DNA from: Spirochaetota bacterium | GTDB taxonomy: Bacteria; Spirochaetota; Leptospiria; Turneriellales; Turneriellaceae | Direction of reading: 5' to 3' | NCBI GenBank assembly: GCA_017302045.1 | Contig: JAFLED010000003.1 | Location: forward strand, 1 to 34,449 | Length of the DNA stretch: 34,449 nucleotides | Shown here: positions 9,159 to 18,552 of the stretch, one piece after another | Layout: the number at the start of each line of letters is the position of its first letter | How positions within the stretch are numbered: the stretch's first letter is position 1 | Notes under the pieces: model-generated | Told to the model about the DNA's origin: nothing | The model's input: only the letters and a program-made list of their open reading frames with translations | Databases searched by the model: none | Translations under genes and position numbers: made by a program

Positions 9159-11159
9159 ATGGCGCGCATTACCGAAATCAGCGATTCGGGTTACGATAAC
9201 GACTTTTCGTACCGACCCCAACCGGGCGGCGGAGGTAAGAACCGCACCGTACTGATTTCGGCGGGGGTGGTACTTCTCATTGCGCTGATTGCCTCTGGCG
9301 TCTATTACATGCTTTGGCAGAAAAAACAGGCGTTGAATGAAACACGCCTCAAACCTTCGACTGATTTCGAAGATGCCTCGTCGCGCAAGATGGCGCCTGA
9401 CCAACTACCGCAGGATCTCGAGCTTAAAAAAGCGGTCGAGATGTATAATCGGGGCTACCTAAAACCCGCACAGGCCGAGTTCCAGCAAATAGTGGAATCG
9501 GGTAAGCCAGCTGAAGTAAAGAGCATGGCGCTCGTCTACCTTGGCATCATGGCTGACGACGAGGGTAAGTTTAATCTTGCAGGCGATTTTTTTGATCGCG
9601 CGATTAAATTCGACGGCAGCAATTTTTATGCACATTACAACATGGCGATCGCCTTACGGCATAAGGGGATGTACAAAGAGGCCCTTACGGCGCTCGAAAG
9701 GGCGCAGAAGCTGCGCCCGGACCTCGTTGAAGCGCAGAACCTGAAAGGGCAGTTGCAATACCAAAACCAGGATCTCAAAGGTGCGGAATCCACCCTCAAA
9801 CAGGCAATCGAGACCAGCAAAGATCCATTGGCTTATTACAACCTGGGAATGGTATATAAGAAAGACGGCAAATTTGCCGAAGCCAAGGCCGCTTTTCTCG
9901 ATGCACTGAACCAGGCATCGGCGGGTGAAATTGCCTATAAAGCCGCGACGCAGCTCGGCATGCTGCATGCGACGCAGGGCGATTTGCCCAACGCGAAATA
10001 TTATTTCGAACGTGCCGTTGCGCTCTCACCCGCAACCGCCAAATACCATTATAATCTTGCGCTTGTGCTGCACCAGCTGGGTGAAAACGAACGGGCTGTG
10101 CGCGAGCTCGACGAAGCGATCAAGCTTGGCAGCGATAACCCGCAGACCTATATGTATATCGCGCGCCTCTTCTCCGAGCTCGGCAGAAAAGACCAGGCAG
10201 AAGAAGCTCTGCGCCGCGCTCTGAAAGAGGCTCCTAAAGATCCCGTGATTTTGTCGCAGATGGGCGACATGCTTATTGCTCAGGCAAAGTGGGCACCCGC
10301 GATTCAGGTGTTTCGCGATCTTTACGAGTCATCACCGAAGACGCAAGAAAAGGCACAGGCGCTTTATAATCTCGGCAAAGTCTATGTCGCGGTCCGCGAC
10401 TATAAGAATGCCGAAAAAGCTCTCGAAGGCGCCTACCAGCTCGATATGATGAATGAAGATGCGCTCGTCCTGCTCGCCGACGCGTATGTTCAAAACGGCC
10501 AGGCCCATCGCGCCGTGACACTGTATAAAGAAGCACTCCGCCTGAACCCCGATAACCTCAAGGTCTTAAAAGGGCAGGCACAGCTCTACCTGAATCTGGG
10601 AGAGCTCACCGAAGCCGAGAGTACGCTGAAACGCCTTGCGGAGCATCCGAATCGTAAGGGCGAAGACGCCTATTATGCGGCACAGATGCTTGGCGATCTG
10701 TACATGAAGCGCAAGGCTTATGACACCGCGATGCAATATTACGAAAAGGCCGCGCTGACATCGGATGCTGGCATCCGGTACAATACGCTGATTTCACAGG
10801 CAGACGCCATGCTGCTGAGCGATCGCCCGGTACAGGTGATTTACCCCGTGCTGATGCAGGCGATCAGCTTAAGACCCAATGCCGACGAGGCGCGGTTTCT
10901 GATGGCGCGTGCGCTGATGCGCGAAGGTACGATGTCATCGCAGGATAAAGCCATCGAGGAGTTGCGCGCGATTACGGCCGAAGTGCGCTCGGTACCGATG
11001 GCCTCGAAGGCGTTCACGCTGCTCGGCATCATCTATTTTAAGCAGGGGCAGCTCAACCGTTCGCTCGATGCGTTCAATCGTGCGCTCGAACTCGACCCTT
11101 CGAATACCGAGGCTTTCCAGAACCGTCGTTCGGTAGCCGATCGCCTCGAAAACGGCTGA
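9159..11159 (+). CDS. Membrane-anchored TPR-repeat protein
   Basis: 666 residues. A short cytoplasmic N-terminus (1-27) precedes one transmembrane helix (about 29-51, VLISAGVVLLIALIASGVYY). The rest, facing the periplasm, is a long series of tetratricopeptide repeats, at least ten, with the typical A-x-x-x-Y-x-x-A-L and LxP patterns (for example ALTALERAQKLRPDLVEAQ and SLDAFNRALELDPSNTEAF). TPR arrays act as protein-protein scaffolds, and this topology resembles envelope assembly factors, but no partner is evident. The hybrid kinase gene follows 46-55 bp later on the same strand and may be co-transcribed. No clear ribosome-binding site precedes the ATG. Confidence 0.85.
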   Translation: MARITEISDSGYDNDFSYRPQPGGGGKNRTVLISAGVVLLIALIASGVYYMLWQKKQALNETRLKPSTDFEDASSRKMAPDQLPQDLELKKAVEMYNRGYLKPAQAEFQQIVESGKPAEVKSMALVYLGIMADDEGKFNLAGDFFDRAIKFDGSNFYAHYNMAIALRHKGMYKEALTALERAQKLRPDLVEAQNLKGQLQYQNQDLKGAESTLKQAIETSKDPLAYYNLGMVYKKDGKFAEAKAAFLDALNQASAGEIAYKAATQLGMLHATQGDLPNAKYYFERAVALSPATAKYHYNLALVLHQLGENERAVRELDEAIKLGSDNPQTYMYIARLFSELGRKDQAEEALRRALKEAPKDPVILSQMGDMLIAQAKWAPAIQVFRDLYESSPKTQEKAQALYNLGKVYVAVRDYKNAEKALEGAYQLDMMNEDALVLLADAYVQNGQAHRAVTLYKEALRLNPDNLKVLKGQAQLYLNLGELTEAESTLKRLAEHPNRKGEDAYYAAQMLGDLYMKRKAYDTAMQYYEKAALTSDAGIRYNTLISQADAMLLSDRPVQVIYPVLMQAISLRPNADEARFLMARALMREGTMSSQDKAIEELRAITAEVRSVPMASKAFTLLGIIYFKQGQLNRSLDAFNRALELDPSNTEAFQNRRSVADRLENG

Positions 11160-11214
11160 GTTTTTTGTTGCGATAATTGCTGTACTCTGCGACCCGCGGC
11201 GAGATTTGCCCTTT

Positions 11215-13380
11215 ATGCGGTCGCATGTGCGGCTGAGACAGCGTTTTATTCTGCAAACGCGCCGGTTTTTACGCCGGCGCTATATGCCGCTCTGGCTCAA
11301 GGGCGCCACGACGACATTCGTTCTCTTCGTTGTTCCCTTTGTTATTCTCAGCTACCTCTCGATCAACGACAACGTCCAGAATGAAAAAGAGTCGCTGTTC
11401 CAGAATTTTTACCTGCGGGCCCATGCATTCTCGCTCGAGGTGCGCACCTACCTCAAAGATAAGGTGGATTTACAGGTCGGCAATAACTACCTGGTAGCGC
11501 GCGGCAACTTTTCGACCGGTTATGAACTGCCCGTACCCGAGTCGGTGCGGCTGAATATACAGAGCTGGCTCGCGAGCTCCGAAAGTGGCGGCGCGCTCAT
11601 CGAGTTTTATACCGACCCGGAGAAGGGGAAGCCGCGCATTGTCTATCTGGAGAAAAAACACACGCGCCGCTATTTTATCTTCGAATCGACGTTTCTTTCG
11701 CAGTTGCTCGACGTTTCGCAGAATATCAGCCCCGACGACCGTATCTTCATTTATAACGTGCACGAAGAACCTTTTCTCTCAAATACGATTGAGGCAGAAT
11801 ACCATGTGCCGCCTGACTGGCAGGCGGGTATCCACAAGCTGTTCTGGCAGCATACGGTGAACGGTATTCAGGAGCTGGTGCTCAAAGAGACGCGCTTTAT
11901 CATCGCCCGCTACCAGCTGCGCGATCTGCCGCTGGTTATCTACCTTGCACGCCCGTATGGCGTGGCCATGAGTCAGGTCGAGGCGACGGCGACACGCCTG
12001 CTGGTTATTTACCTGTTTGTAGGACTCAGCGTTTTTCTTCTTCTTATGTATTTTTTTCGCGATCAGCTGCGCACGCTGCGAAACCTGCGCGCATTTATCG
12101 ACAGCAAGATTGCGGCCGGCAGGGCGCGCAAAATGTTTCTGGTGCGCGACGAACGCGCCGAAATTTTTGCCGATATCATTTCGATCCGCGAACACGAAAA
12201 ACGCGCGCGCCTCGAGCGCGACGACGCTGAGCTGAGAACCAAAGCAAAGGCCGATTTTCTCGCGAGCATGAGTCACGAGATACGCAATCCGCTGAACGCG
12301 ATTTTGGGCATCGCCGACCTTTTGCGTGAGCGCACGACCGAAACCGAGGCGAAGGGATACCTGCAGCTGATACGGGATTCGGGCGACAGCCTGCTGCGTA
12401 TTATCAACGATATTCTCGATATTTCGAAGATTGAGAATAACCGCCTGACGCTTGAAAAAGCCGTCTTTGATATACAGAAAATGATTGCCGATCTCGAGTT
12501 TTTCTACGCTGCAAAAGCCGAAAGCCAGAAAGACAAGATTATTGTGCGCGTTCAGCCGAACACGGGAAAGCTGGTTTCGGGTGACCCTACACGTATACGA
12601 CAGGTCGTGATCAACCTGGTTTCCAATGCGCTCAAGTTTACCGAGAACGGGCGGGTGTATATCCGCGTGGCGCGCGCCGTGGAACACGATTACGTGAATT
12701 TTTTCGTGCACGATACGGGCATTGGTATCTCGAAAGAAAGTATCTCGCGCATCTTCGCGGCATACGAACAGGCCGAGGTCTCCACCACGCGCCGTTATGG
12801 CGGCACAGGGCTGGGCCTCAATATTGCGCTGCGGCTGGCGCGCCTCATGCAGGGGGCAATCCGCTGCCGTAGCCGCATCGGCCATGGGACTACGTTCTAT
12901 TGCCGTCTGTATTTGCCGATTGCGGCCGAAGAGCCGCGCGCGACCGAGGTGCCGGCGCAGACATTTACCCCGGTCGCGCACCTGGCTAAGTTGCGCGTTC
13001 TCGTCGCCGAAGATAATGAAATCAACCAGTTGCTCATGGTCGAGAATCTGAAGCCGGTCGTCGCCGAGGTCGTGGTCGCAGAGAATGGCAAAGAGGCTTT
13101 CGAGCTTGCGTCGGGCAGCCGGTTTGATCTCATCTTCATGGACATTATCATGCCCGAAATGAATGGCCTCGATGCCACTGGCGCCATAAGGCAGGCCGAG
13201 GCGCACGGCAACCGACGGCGTACGCCGATCGTGGCGCTTTCGGGTAACGCGATGGCAGAAGATATCGAGGCTTCTATGGCTGCGGGTTGCGACGCGCACC
13301 TCGCAAAACCTGTACGCAAAGAAGATCTTATCGGTGTTTTACACCGGCTTTGTCCGGCTGAAACTCCAGCGGTATCATGA
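11215..13380 (+). CDS. Hybrid sensor histidine kinase with C-terminal receiver
   Basis: About 721 residues from ATG 11215 (TTG at 11206 is a possible longer start). TM1 (about 28-47) and TM2 (about 262-281) flank a ~210-residue periplasmic sensor region of unrecognised fold. Then come HisKA with His ~354 in MSHEIRNPLNAI, HATPase_c with N-box NLVSNALKFTENG, G1 DTGIGIS and G2 GGTGLGLNIA, and a receiver domain with acidic DN near its start, phospho-acceptor Asp ~643 (IFMDIIMP) and Lys in LAKPV. All catalytic residues are present. There is no HPt domain and no neighbouring output regulator, so phosphotransfer must go to a separate HPt protein; one is encoded at 28963-29304. Its last 53 bp overlap the 3' end of the convergent gene. 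Confidence 0.93.
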   Translation: MRSHVRLRQRFILQTRRFLRRRYMPLWLKGATTTFVLFVVPFVILSYLSINDNVQNEKESLFQNFYLRAHAFSLEVRTYLKDKVDLQVGNNYLVARGNFSTGYELPVPESVRLNIQSWLASSESGGALIEFYTDPEKGKPRIVYLEKKHTRRYFIFESTFLSQLLDVSQNISPDDRIFIYNVHEEPFLSNTIEAEYHVPPDWQAGIHKLFWQHTVNGIQELVLKETRFIIARYQLRDLPLVIYLARPYGVAMSQVEATATRLLVIYLFVGLSVFLLLMYFFRDQLRTLRNLRAFIDSKIAAGRARKMFLVRDERAEIFADIISIREHEKRARLERDDAELRTKAKADFLASMSHEIRNPLNAILGIADLLRERTTETEAKGYLQLIRDSGDSLLRIINDILDISKIENNRLTLEKAVFDIQKMIADLEFFYAAKAESQKDKIIVRVQPNTGKLVSGDPTRIRQVVINLVSNALKFTENGRVYIRVARAVEHDYVNFFVHDTGIGISKESISRIFAAYEQAEVSTTRRYGGTGLGLNIALRLARLMQGAIRCRSRIGHGTTFYCRLYLPIAAEEPRATEVPAQTFTPVAHLAKLRVLVAEDNEINQLLMVENLKPVVAEVVVAENGKEAFELASGSRFDLIFMDIIMPEMNGLDATGAIRQAEAHGNRRRTPIVALSGNAMAEDIEASMAAGCDAHLAKPVRKEDLIGVLHRLCPAETPAVS

Positions 13381-14152
13381 ATTTCAGATTCTGCGCGGGA
13401 AACACCTTCTGCCGCCGCGTGGTAACGGGGACTACCGCCAGGCCCGTCGCATAACTCTTGAGCAGTTCTGCGCCGCGCCCGCGTATCAGCGAGAGCGAAC
13501 GGTAAAAACCCTTATGCCCGGTTTCCATGAGATGGCGCCATTCGGCGAGTTCGTCGGCAAGCCGCGGAAATTCCTCTGCGAGATGCTGCCAGATATTGCG
13601 GGCGGATGAAAATTTGCGGCGGTTCTTATGCCCCCAGCGGTGATCGGCTGTCCAGATATAGAGGGCGAGCGCACGGTCGAGCGCGTGTTTTTCGTGGCCG
13701 AGCGCTTCGCGCGAGCGGTGCGAACGGGCCAGCAGCGCACGCAACGAGTGTTGCTCCGCCTCGGGCATGGCATAGAGTAGCTGAAACAGGTAACCGTAAC
13801 CGACCAGCCGCCGCTGCGGCATCAGTGTTTTAATGATTTCGAAGGGAATAAAATAGGCACCGTCAGGGTGTTGCAGAACCCACGGTATTTTTTTTTCGAG
13901 TTTCTGGTAGCGCGGGCGCATTGCCGCGCGGCCGTCGTGTGCAAAGTTCTTCAACAGCAGCGCGAGCGTCTTTTTTTCGGTCGCCGCCAGCGCGGGTAAA
14001 ACCTGCTGCGGGTGGTGTTCGATAATCAGGTGTTGCCAGAAGCGGTGTACATATTCGCTTTTTTCGCGGCTGATCAGATATTGTGTCTTGCGCGACAGAT
14101 ACCTGAGGTATGCCGGGTCGTCGTGGCGGAGTATTTCGCCGAGGGTTTGCAT
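13328..14152 (-). CDS. Conserved-looking hypothetical protein downstream of purD
   Basis: 274 residues, not recognised. It is basic, rich in His, Arg, Tyr and Trp, and probably all-helical (EYVHRFWQHLIIEHHPQQ, ALALYIWTADHRWGHKN). There is no signal peptide, transmembrane segment or known motif, so it is probably cytoplasmic. The ATG overlaps the purD stop by one base (TGATG), indicating translational coupling and an operon with purD. Its 3' end runs 53 bp into the end of the convergent hybrid kinase gene; both frames stay open there. The tight coupling supports a real gene. Function unknown; a link to purine synthesis is only positional. Confidence 0.7.
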   Translation of the reverse strand: MQTLGEILRHDDPAYLRYLSRKTQYLISREKSEYVHRFWQHLIIEHHPQQVLPALAATEKKTLALLLKNFAHDGRAAMRPRYQKLEKKIPWVLQHPDGAYFIPFEIIKTLMPQRRLVGYGYLFQLLYAMPEAEQHSLRALLARSHRSREALGHEKHALDRALALYIWTADHRWGHKNRRKFSSARNIWQHLAEEFPRLADELAEWRHLMETGHKGFYRSLSLIRGRGAELLKSYATGLAVVPVTTRRQKVFPAQNLKFMIPLEFQPDKAGVKHR

Positions 14153-15453
14153 CAGGTATTCTGAGCGATGTCTTCGCGCCAGTAGAGCTTCTCGCGGCTT
14201 GTCGGGTTCGCTGCCGTAAAGGCCGCGAGATATTCGTAGGCGAGCGCGCGGGCCGTCGCCCTGTCTTTACCGTAAGCGACGACATTGGCGATGCGTCCCC
14301 CTGTGGACAGATACGATCCCTGATGTTCGCGTATGCCTGCGCCGGTGACGTGCAGGTCTTTACTTTTGTGTTCGGGAAAAATCAGGGGGATATCTTTCTC
14401 AAACGCGCCGGGGTATCCTGCTGCGGCGATGACGATATTGACCACGGAGCCCCGGCGATAGGGCACGAGTTTCGCGGTTTCGGCTTTGATCAGCGGAAAA
14501 TCCGCCCTGCCGCCATCGGTCCACAGCAGGTATTCGACGAGGTCGCCCTCGATGAGGGGTAGAATCGACTGGGTTTCGGGGTCGCCGAAGCGACAGTTAA
14601 ATTCGACAACCGCGAGATCGTCGGCGCGCTCCGAAGCAATCATCAGGCCGACATAGAGTAGCCCGCGGTATTTGAATTTTTTGAGCACGGGGGCGATAAT
14701 CTTTTCATGCGTATAGATCTTTTGTGCTTCTGAAAGATGATCGCCGGGCGTGTAGGCGCCCATACCGCCGGTATTTTCGCCCAGGTCGCCCGTGAGGGCG
14801 CGTTTATAATCGCGGGCGGATGGCAATAGCAGTGCGTCTTCGCCGTTGCAGAGCGCGAACAGCGAGGCCTCGGTGCCCTTGAGAAACTTCTGCAGCAAGA
14901 CCCGGTTACCCGAATCGCCGAAGATGCGGCCTTCGAAAATCTCTTCGAGCTTCTTTTCGGCTGAAGCATAGTCTTCGTGTATACTGACACCTTTGCCGGC
15001 GGCAAGGCCGTCAGCCTTGAGCACGATCGGCAGCGTTTGTGAGGGCAGGGCAGATTTGGCTTCGGCGAGACTTGTCGCCACAAAGCTGGTGCCATGCGGA
15101 ATGCCCGCTTCGGCCATGAAAGCATCCGAAAAAGCTTTCGAACCTTCAAGCTGCGCTCCGAGTTTATCGGGGCCAAAGACAAAATGCCCCGGTAGCTCTG
15201 TCTTGAGAAAATCGCGTACCCCATGCACGAGCGGGGCTTCGTTGCCGACAACGGTGAAAGCGATGTTTTCGGCCTGGATAAAATTTTTGAGTTCACCGAA
15301 GCTGTCTGCAATCTGCGCGCGCTCGACTCGGTCGGCCGCAGGTACGAGGCCATTGCCTGGCCAGACAAAGACTTTTTCGGCATGCGGCGAAGCTTTGATT
15401 TTAAGATACAGCGCATGTTCGCGCCCGCCCGAGCCTAAGATGAGAATTCGCAC
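14152..15453 (-). CDS. purD: Phosphoribosylamine-glycine ligase (GARS)
   Basis: PurD joins phosphoribosylamine and glycine with ATP in step 2 of de novo purine synthesis. The N-terminal RILILGSGGREHAL, ATP-grasp segment VLKADGLAAGKGV, GENTGGMGAYTPGD and the metal-binding VVEFNCRFGDPETQ are all present in order. I chose GTG at 15453, giving 433 residues, because the family starts M(R/K)xLxxGSGGREHA; the frame is open to 15549 but that extension has no family match. The next gene starts on the last base of its stop. A 142-bp gap separates it from the divergent lipoprotein gene and should contain both promoters. No other pur genes are nearby. Confidence 0.95.
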   Translation of the reverse strand: MRILILGSGGREHALYLKIKASPHAEKVFVWPGNGLVPAADRVERAQIADSFGELKNFIQAENIAFTVVGNEAPLVHGVRDFLKTELPGHFVFGPDKLGAQLEGSKAFSDAFMAEAGIPHGTSFVATSLAEAKSALPSQTLPIVLKADGLAAGKGVSIHEDYASAEKKLEEIFEGRIFGDSGNRVLLQKFLKGTEASLFALCNGEDALLLPSARDYKRALTGDLGENTGGMGAYTPGDHLSEAQKIYTHEKIIAPVLKKFKYRGLLYVGLMIASERADDLAVVEFNCRFGDPETQSILPLIEGDLVEYLLWTDGGRADFPLIKAETAKLVPYRRGSVVNIVIAAAGYPGAFEKDIPLIFPEHKSKDLHVTGAGIREHQGSYLSTGGRIANVVAYGKDRATARALAYEYLAAFTAANPTSREKLYWREDIAQNT

Positions 15454-15566
15454 AGTCGCAAGTTGGGCTGAGGCCGCGCGCGTAAATAGATTTAAGCGAC
15501 ACGCTGTGCTTTTTTGCCCTCGCCCCGAAGGTGTCTCAGCGGCATGCAACAGGTATTTCTATTGAC

Positions 15567-15584
15567 GCCGCGTATTTAGGCGGC
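15567..15584 (+). repeat. Small GC-rich hairpin just upstream of the 15596 lipoprotein gene
   Basis: GCCGC (15567-15571) and GCGGC (15580-15584) with an 8-nt loop, ending 11 nt before the ATG and followed by AGAAAAAAA. In the mRNA it would sit where a ribosome-binding site is expected, so it could affect translation. It may equally be chance in GC-rich DNA. Confidence 0.35.
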
Positions 15585-15595
15585 AGAAAAAAACG

Positions 15596-16072
15596 ATGCG
15601 TTCGGGCGCACTGGTTTTATTGTCGGCGGCATTTCTGATCTGTGGCGGCGCGAGCTGCGTGCAGTCGACGAAAATCACACAAGAATATATTAACGCGCCG
15701 GTGAATCTGACGATGAGCCTTGTCGGCACGCAGACTTATCAGGTGAGTTTTTTTTCCGACAACCGCGAGGGTAATTTCGGCGGCTACGGCATCTTTACCG
15801 GCAACAGCGCTGCAGCCTTGAATACTGCAATCGACGATATGCCGGTCGATATCAGCGCGGCGCAGGCATTTTGTACGATCGGTGCGCAGGCGACCTATGG
15901 TACGCGTGTCGCGATTCAGATCGGGCCCGCGGCGGCGGGCGTCGCTGCCGGCACCGCGCTGTGCGATATTACAACGCTGACGCTAACATCGGGTAGTTAT
16001 ATCGCGCTCCGCGCGCGTGTCGAAAGAACCAGCCGCGCATGGTCGGCAGCGGCGATCGTTCAGGTTCCCTGA
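15596..16072 (+). CDS. Small predicted lipoprotein
   Basis: 158 residues. A signal peptide with spirochaete-style lipobox (LICGGASC, Cys21) predicts lipidation. The mature part is Ala/Gly/Thr-rich with strand-like segments (QTYQVSFFSDN, VNLTMSLVG, YIALRARVERT) and two further cysteines (CTIGAQ and CDITT) that may form a disulfide. No family is recognised; the strand pattern suggests a beta-sandwich. It stands alone between divergent purD and the convergent adenylate cyclase. The 9-mer GGTATTTCT, part of the element seen before the two paralogues, occurs 35 nt upstream of the ATG. Confidence 0.65.
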   Translation: MRSGALVLLSAAFLICGGASCVQSTKITQEYINAPVNLTMSLVGTQTYQVSFFSDNREGNFGGYGIFTGNSAAALNTAIDDMPVDISAAQAFCTIGAQATYGTRVAIQIGPAAAGVAAGTALCDITTLTLTSGSYIALRARVERTSRAWSAAAIVQVP

Positions 16073-16089
16073 CGATAGCTTTTTTCTGC

Positions 16090-17439
16090 CTAGCCGTGAA
16101 TTACTCTGTGTATCCCCATCGGCTTTTCGCGGCCGCGTATTTTTACGAGTCCGATCTTCTCGTGTTTAAAAGAAGCTTCGAGTTCGCCCGCCACGGTTTC
16201 TGAAATGAGAAAATCCGCCTGCGCCTTTTTGCACAGGTGTTCGATGCGCGATGCGGTATTCACGACGTCGCCGATGACGGTATATTCGAGCTGGCCTTCG
16301 CCGCCGAGGTTGCCGGCAAATGCCTCGCCCGCGTGAATGCCGATGCCGATGCGGATTTCCGTTTCGCCGGTAGCCTTACGCGCGGCATTAAAGACGGCGA
16401 GCGCCGCGTGCATCTCAAGACCCGCGCGCACCGCGTTGGCGACGTCACCGCCGAAACTGCCCGAAGAGCGCGGCGCACCGAAGACGGCCATAATTGCGTC
16501 GCCGATGAATTTGTCGACCATGCCGTTGTTATTGAAGACCGCTTTCATCTGCAACTGCCTGAGTTCTGACAGCATTGCGGCGACGCGGTCGGGCGGCATG
16601 TTTTCAGACAGCGTCGTAAAAGACCATATATCGGCAAAGAGCACAGCCACGGGGCGGCGCTCCCCCTTTTCGAAACTCTCGATGGAGCCCTGCGCAGACG
16701 AAATCTCTTCGACGACTGCGGGCGAGAAATAGCGTGCCAGCTGCTTTTTCTGCCCTTCGCTGCGCCCGATTTCAGCCACCATACGTATGGAGCGAAAAAT
16801 GGCGTAACCCACGAGGGTCGCGACGATGAGCGGCATCAGAATCCAGAGCGTGAGCCAGGCCGGCATGATGACGGCGTCGCCGAGGGAATACTGGATCCAG
16901 TTAGAGGTCTGTGGCGCCCCTGAAAGTTTAGCGTAACCGAAGAAACCCAGTATCGTCAGAACACACACTGCGAGCGAGAATAATAACAAACTCTGCCGAA
17001 ACTGAATAAGCGTGGTGAGACTCGGTATTAGCAGCAGCACGATATACGGCGATTTCATCGCATGGTTGAAATTGCCGGGGCTATAATGCACATAATAAAA
17101 AATCATCAGGCCGGCAAAGAGCGCATGGTCTGCCAGTACGAGAAAATAGTTGAAGCGGTGCACGGCACGGTGCAGTTTTTTCCGGATGAGCAGCCATTGC
17201 GCGAATACGGCGATACCGTATGCCCCCGCAAAAAACATATTCGAAATGACGTCTTTGATATCCGACGCCGAGATCGATCCGCCGGCCGCAAAAAAGATAA
17301 AGAAGAAAAAACGAAAATAGAGCAGAGCGCGCGCGCCATTTTCTTCTTCGCGCCCCAGTACCTCCTGAATCGTCGGGTCGAGTTGACCGGTCCGCATCGA
17401 GTGCAAGAACCCTATCCCTTTGCGGATTTTTTGCTGCAT
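16090..17439 (-). CDS. Class III adenylate/guanylate cyclase with multi-TM sensor
   Basis: 449 residues. The N-terminal half (about 38-220) has six predicted membrane helices, then a linker and a class III cyclase domain (about 262-449). Metal Asp270 (LFADIWSF) and Asp314 (KFIGDAIMAVFG), purine-recognising Lys310 with Thr387 (EYTVIGD), and transition-state Asn394 and Arg398 (VNTASRIE) are all present, so the enzyme should be active. A Lys/Thr pair is common in bacterial adenylate cyclases; I infer ATP rather than GTP as substrate. The membrane half is likely a MASE-like sensor of unknown signal. It is divergent from the esterase gene (69 bp between) and convergent with the small lipoprotein gene. 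No cAMP receptor gene lies in the window. Confidence 0.9.
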   Translation of the reverse strand: MQQKIRKGIGFLHSMRTGQLDPTIQEVLGREEENGARALLYFRFFFFIFFAAGGSISASDIKDVISNMFFAGAYGIAVFAQWLLIRKKLHRAVHRFNYFLVLADHALFAGLMIFYYVHYSPGNFNHAMKSPYIVLLLIPSLTTLIQFRQSLLLFSLAVCVLTILGFFGYAKLSGAPQTSNWIQYSLGDAVIMPAWLTLWILMPLIVATLVGYAIFRSIRMVAEIGRSEGQKKQLARYFSPAVVEEISSAQGSIESFEKGERRPVAVLFADIWSFTTLSENMPPDRVAAMLSELRQLQMKAVFNNNGMVDKFIGDAIMAVFGAPRSSGSFGGDVANAVRAGLEMHAALAVFNAARKATGETEIRIGIGIHAGEAFAGNLGGEGQLEYTVIGDVVNTASRIEHLCKKAQADFLISETVAGELEASFKHEKIGLVKIRGREKPMGIHRVIHG

Positions 17440-17508
17440 CGCGCAAATTTTATGCGCAACCGTCTCTTACAATCGCTTTTTGCTTGTCACCCATCTCTGA
17501 TATGATCG

Positions 17509-18513
17509 ATGGGATTAATGTCCCGTGCCGCCTCTCTCTGCGGTCTTGCCTTAATTCTCGCTGGCTGCACGCTCGTGGGTCAAGTCAAGCCGACACCCGC
17601 AGGTTTACCCCGCATGCCTTCGGGCACATACACGATGATGCACAAGGGGCTTGCCCGCAAATATATTCTGCATTTGCCCAAGGGCAGGGAATACGACGAT
17701 CGCCTGGCGCTGATCGTGGCGATGCACGGCGCCCCCGGCACCGCAAAGAATCTCGAAGAAAATTCATTGCTGAGTCAAAAGGCCGACGCCGCGGGTTTTA
17801 TCGTGGTTTATCCCGATGGCACGAGTTTCGGCGACCCGAAATTTCCCGAATGGAACTACTGGAATTGCTGCACCTATACGGGGGAGCGCGGCGCCAATGA
17901 GGTCGCTTTTATTCGCAATCTGGTGGAACACCTTACGCGTGAATACAAGATAGACCGGCGGCGCGTTTATGCGACAGGTTATTCCCGCGGGGGCATGATG
18001 GCGCAACTGCTCGCCTGCGACGCTTCAGATCTATTTACGGGTATTGCCGACATTGCCGGTGCGCTCAACTTCGAAGAATGTAAACCCAAGCATCCGGTCG
18101 ATGTGCTCATTGTGCATGGGCGCAACGACAACAACGTCAAGTTTGGCGGAGCGATGCCTAAAAAACTGTTACCGCTGGCTCAGGGCGAAGATCGCCCCGT
18201 CGCGTATTCGGTGCATTTGTGGAAGAAGCACAACCACTGCCGTACCGGAAAGACGATCACACGGGGTAACGTTGAATATACGGATTATTCCTGCGCGCGG
18301 GGGGCTCTCCGCCTGATTGCGCTCAACAATGAAGGCCATACCTGGCCGGGTTCGTTGCCGGGCATGCTTGGCTCCGAGAGACCCACACCAGAGATATCGG
18401 CCAACGATGAGATGTGGAGCTTCTGGACGAAGGCGCGCCGCCGCCGCAGGGAGAAAGCGGGCAACAAAAGTGCTTTCTCGGGCGATGGACACGCGGCTTT
18501 ACCTTCTCACTGA
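17509..18513 (+). CDS. Lipoprotein esterase, PHB-depolymerase/LpqC-like alpha/beta hydrolase
   Basis: 334 residues from ATG 17509 (ATG 17518 is equally possible). The signal peptide ends in a canonical lipobox LAGC (Cys20), so the enzyme is probably membrane-lipidated. The hydrolase core shows AMHGAPG near the oxyanion hole, the paired Cys in WNYWNCC, nucleophile Ser159 in GYSRGGMM, Asp207 in HGRNDNNV and His277 in NNEGHTWPG, which match the LpqC / feruloyl esterase / PHB depolymerase family. The substrate is not predictable. The last ~30 residues are basic and low in complexity and may be a disordered tail. The gene is monocistronic, followed by a 160-bp gap with several inverted repeats. 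Confidence 0.85.
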   Translation: MGLMSRAASLCGLALILAGCTLVGQVKPTPAGLPRMPSGTYTMMHKGLARKYILHLPKGREYDDRLALIVAMHGAPGTAKNLEENSLLSQKADAAGFIVVYPDGTSFGDPKFPEWNYWNCCTYTGERGANEVAFIRNLVEHLTREYKIDRRRVYATGYSRGGMMAQLLACDASDLFTGIADIAGALNFEECKPKHPVDVLIVHGRNDNNVKFGGAMPKKLLPLAQGEDRPVAYSVHLWKKHNHCRTGKTITRGNVEYTDYSCARGALRLIALNNEGHTWPGSLPGMLGSERPTPEISANDEMWSFWTKARRRRREKAGNKSAFSGDGHAALPSH

Positions 18514-18552
18514 AAAAGAGTAAATCATACAACCTTCAATGAGAAGATCTCC

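Noticed and set aside
11779-13299. 506-residue open frame antisense to the hybrid histidine kinase
   Set aside because: It mirrors a fully conserved kinase-receiver gene with all motifs; the antisense product has no recognisable motif and biased, Arg/His-rich composition.
15454-15549. Upstream extension of purD
   Set aside because: The family begins at the RILILGSGG strand; the preceding 32 codons have no family match and GTG 15453 fits.
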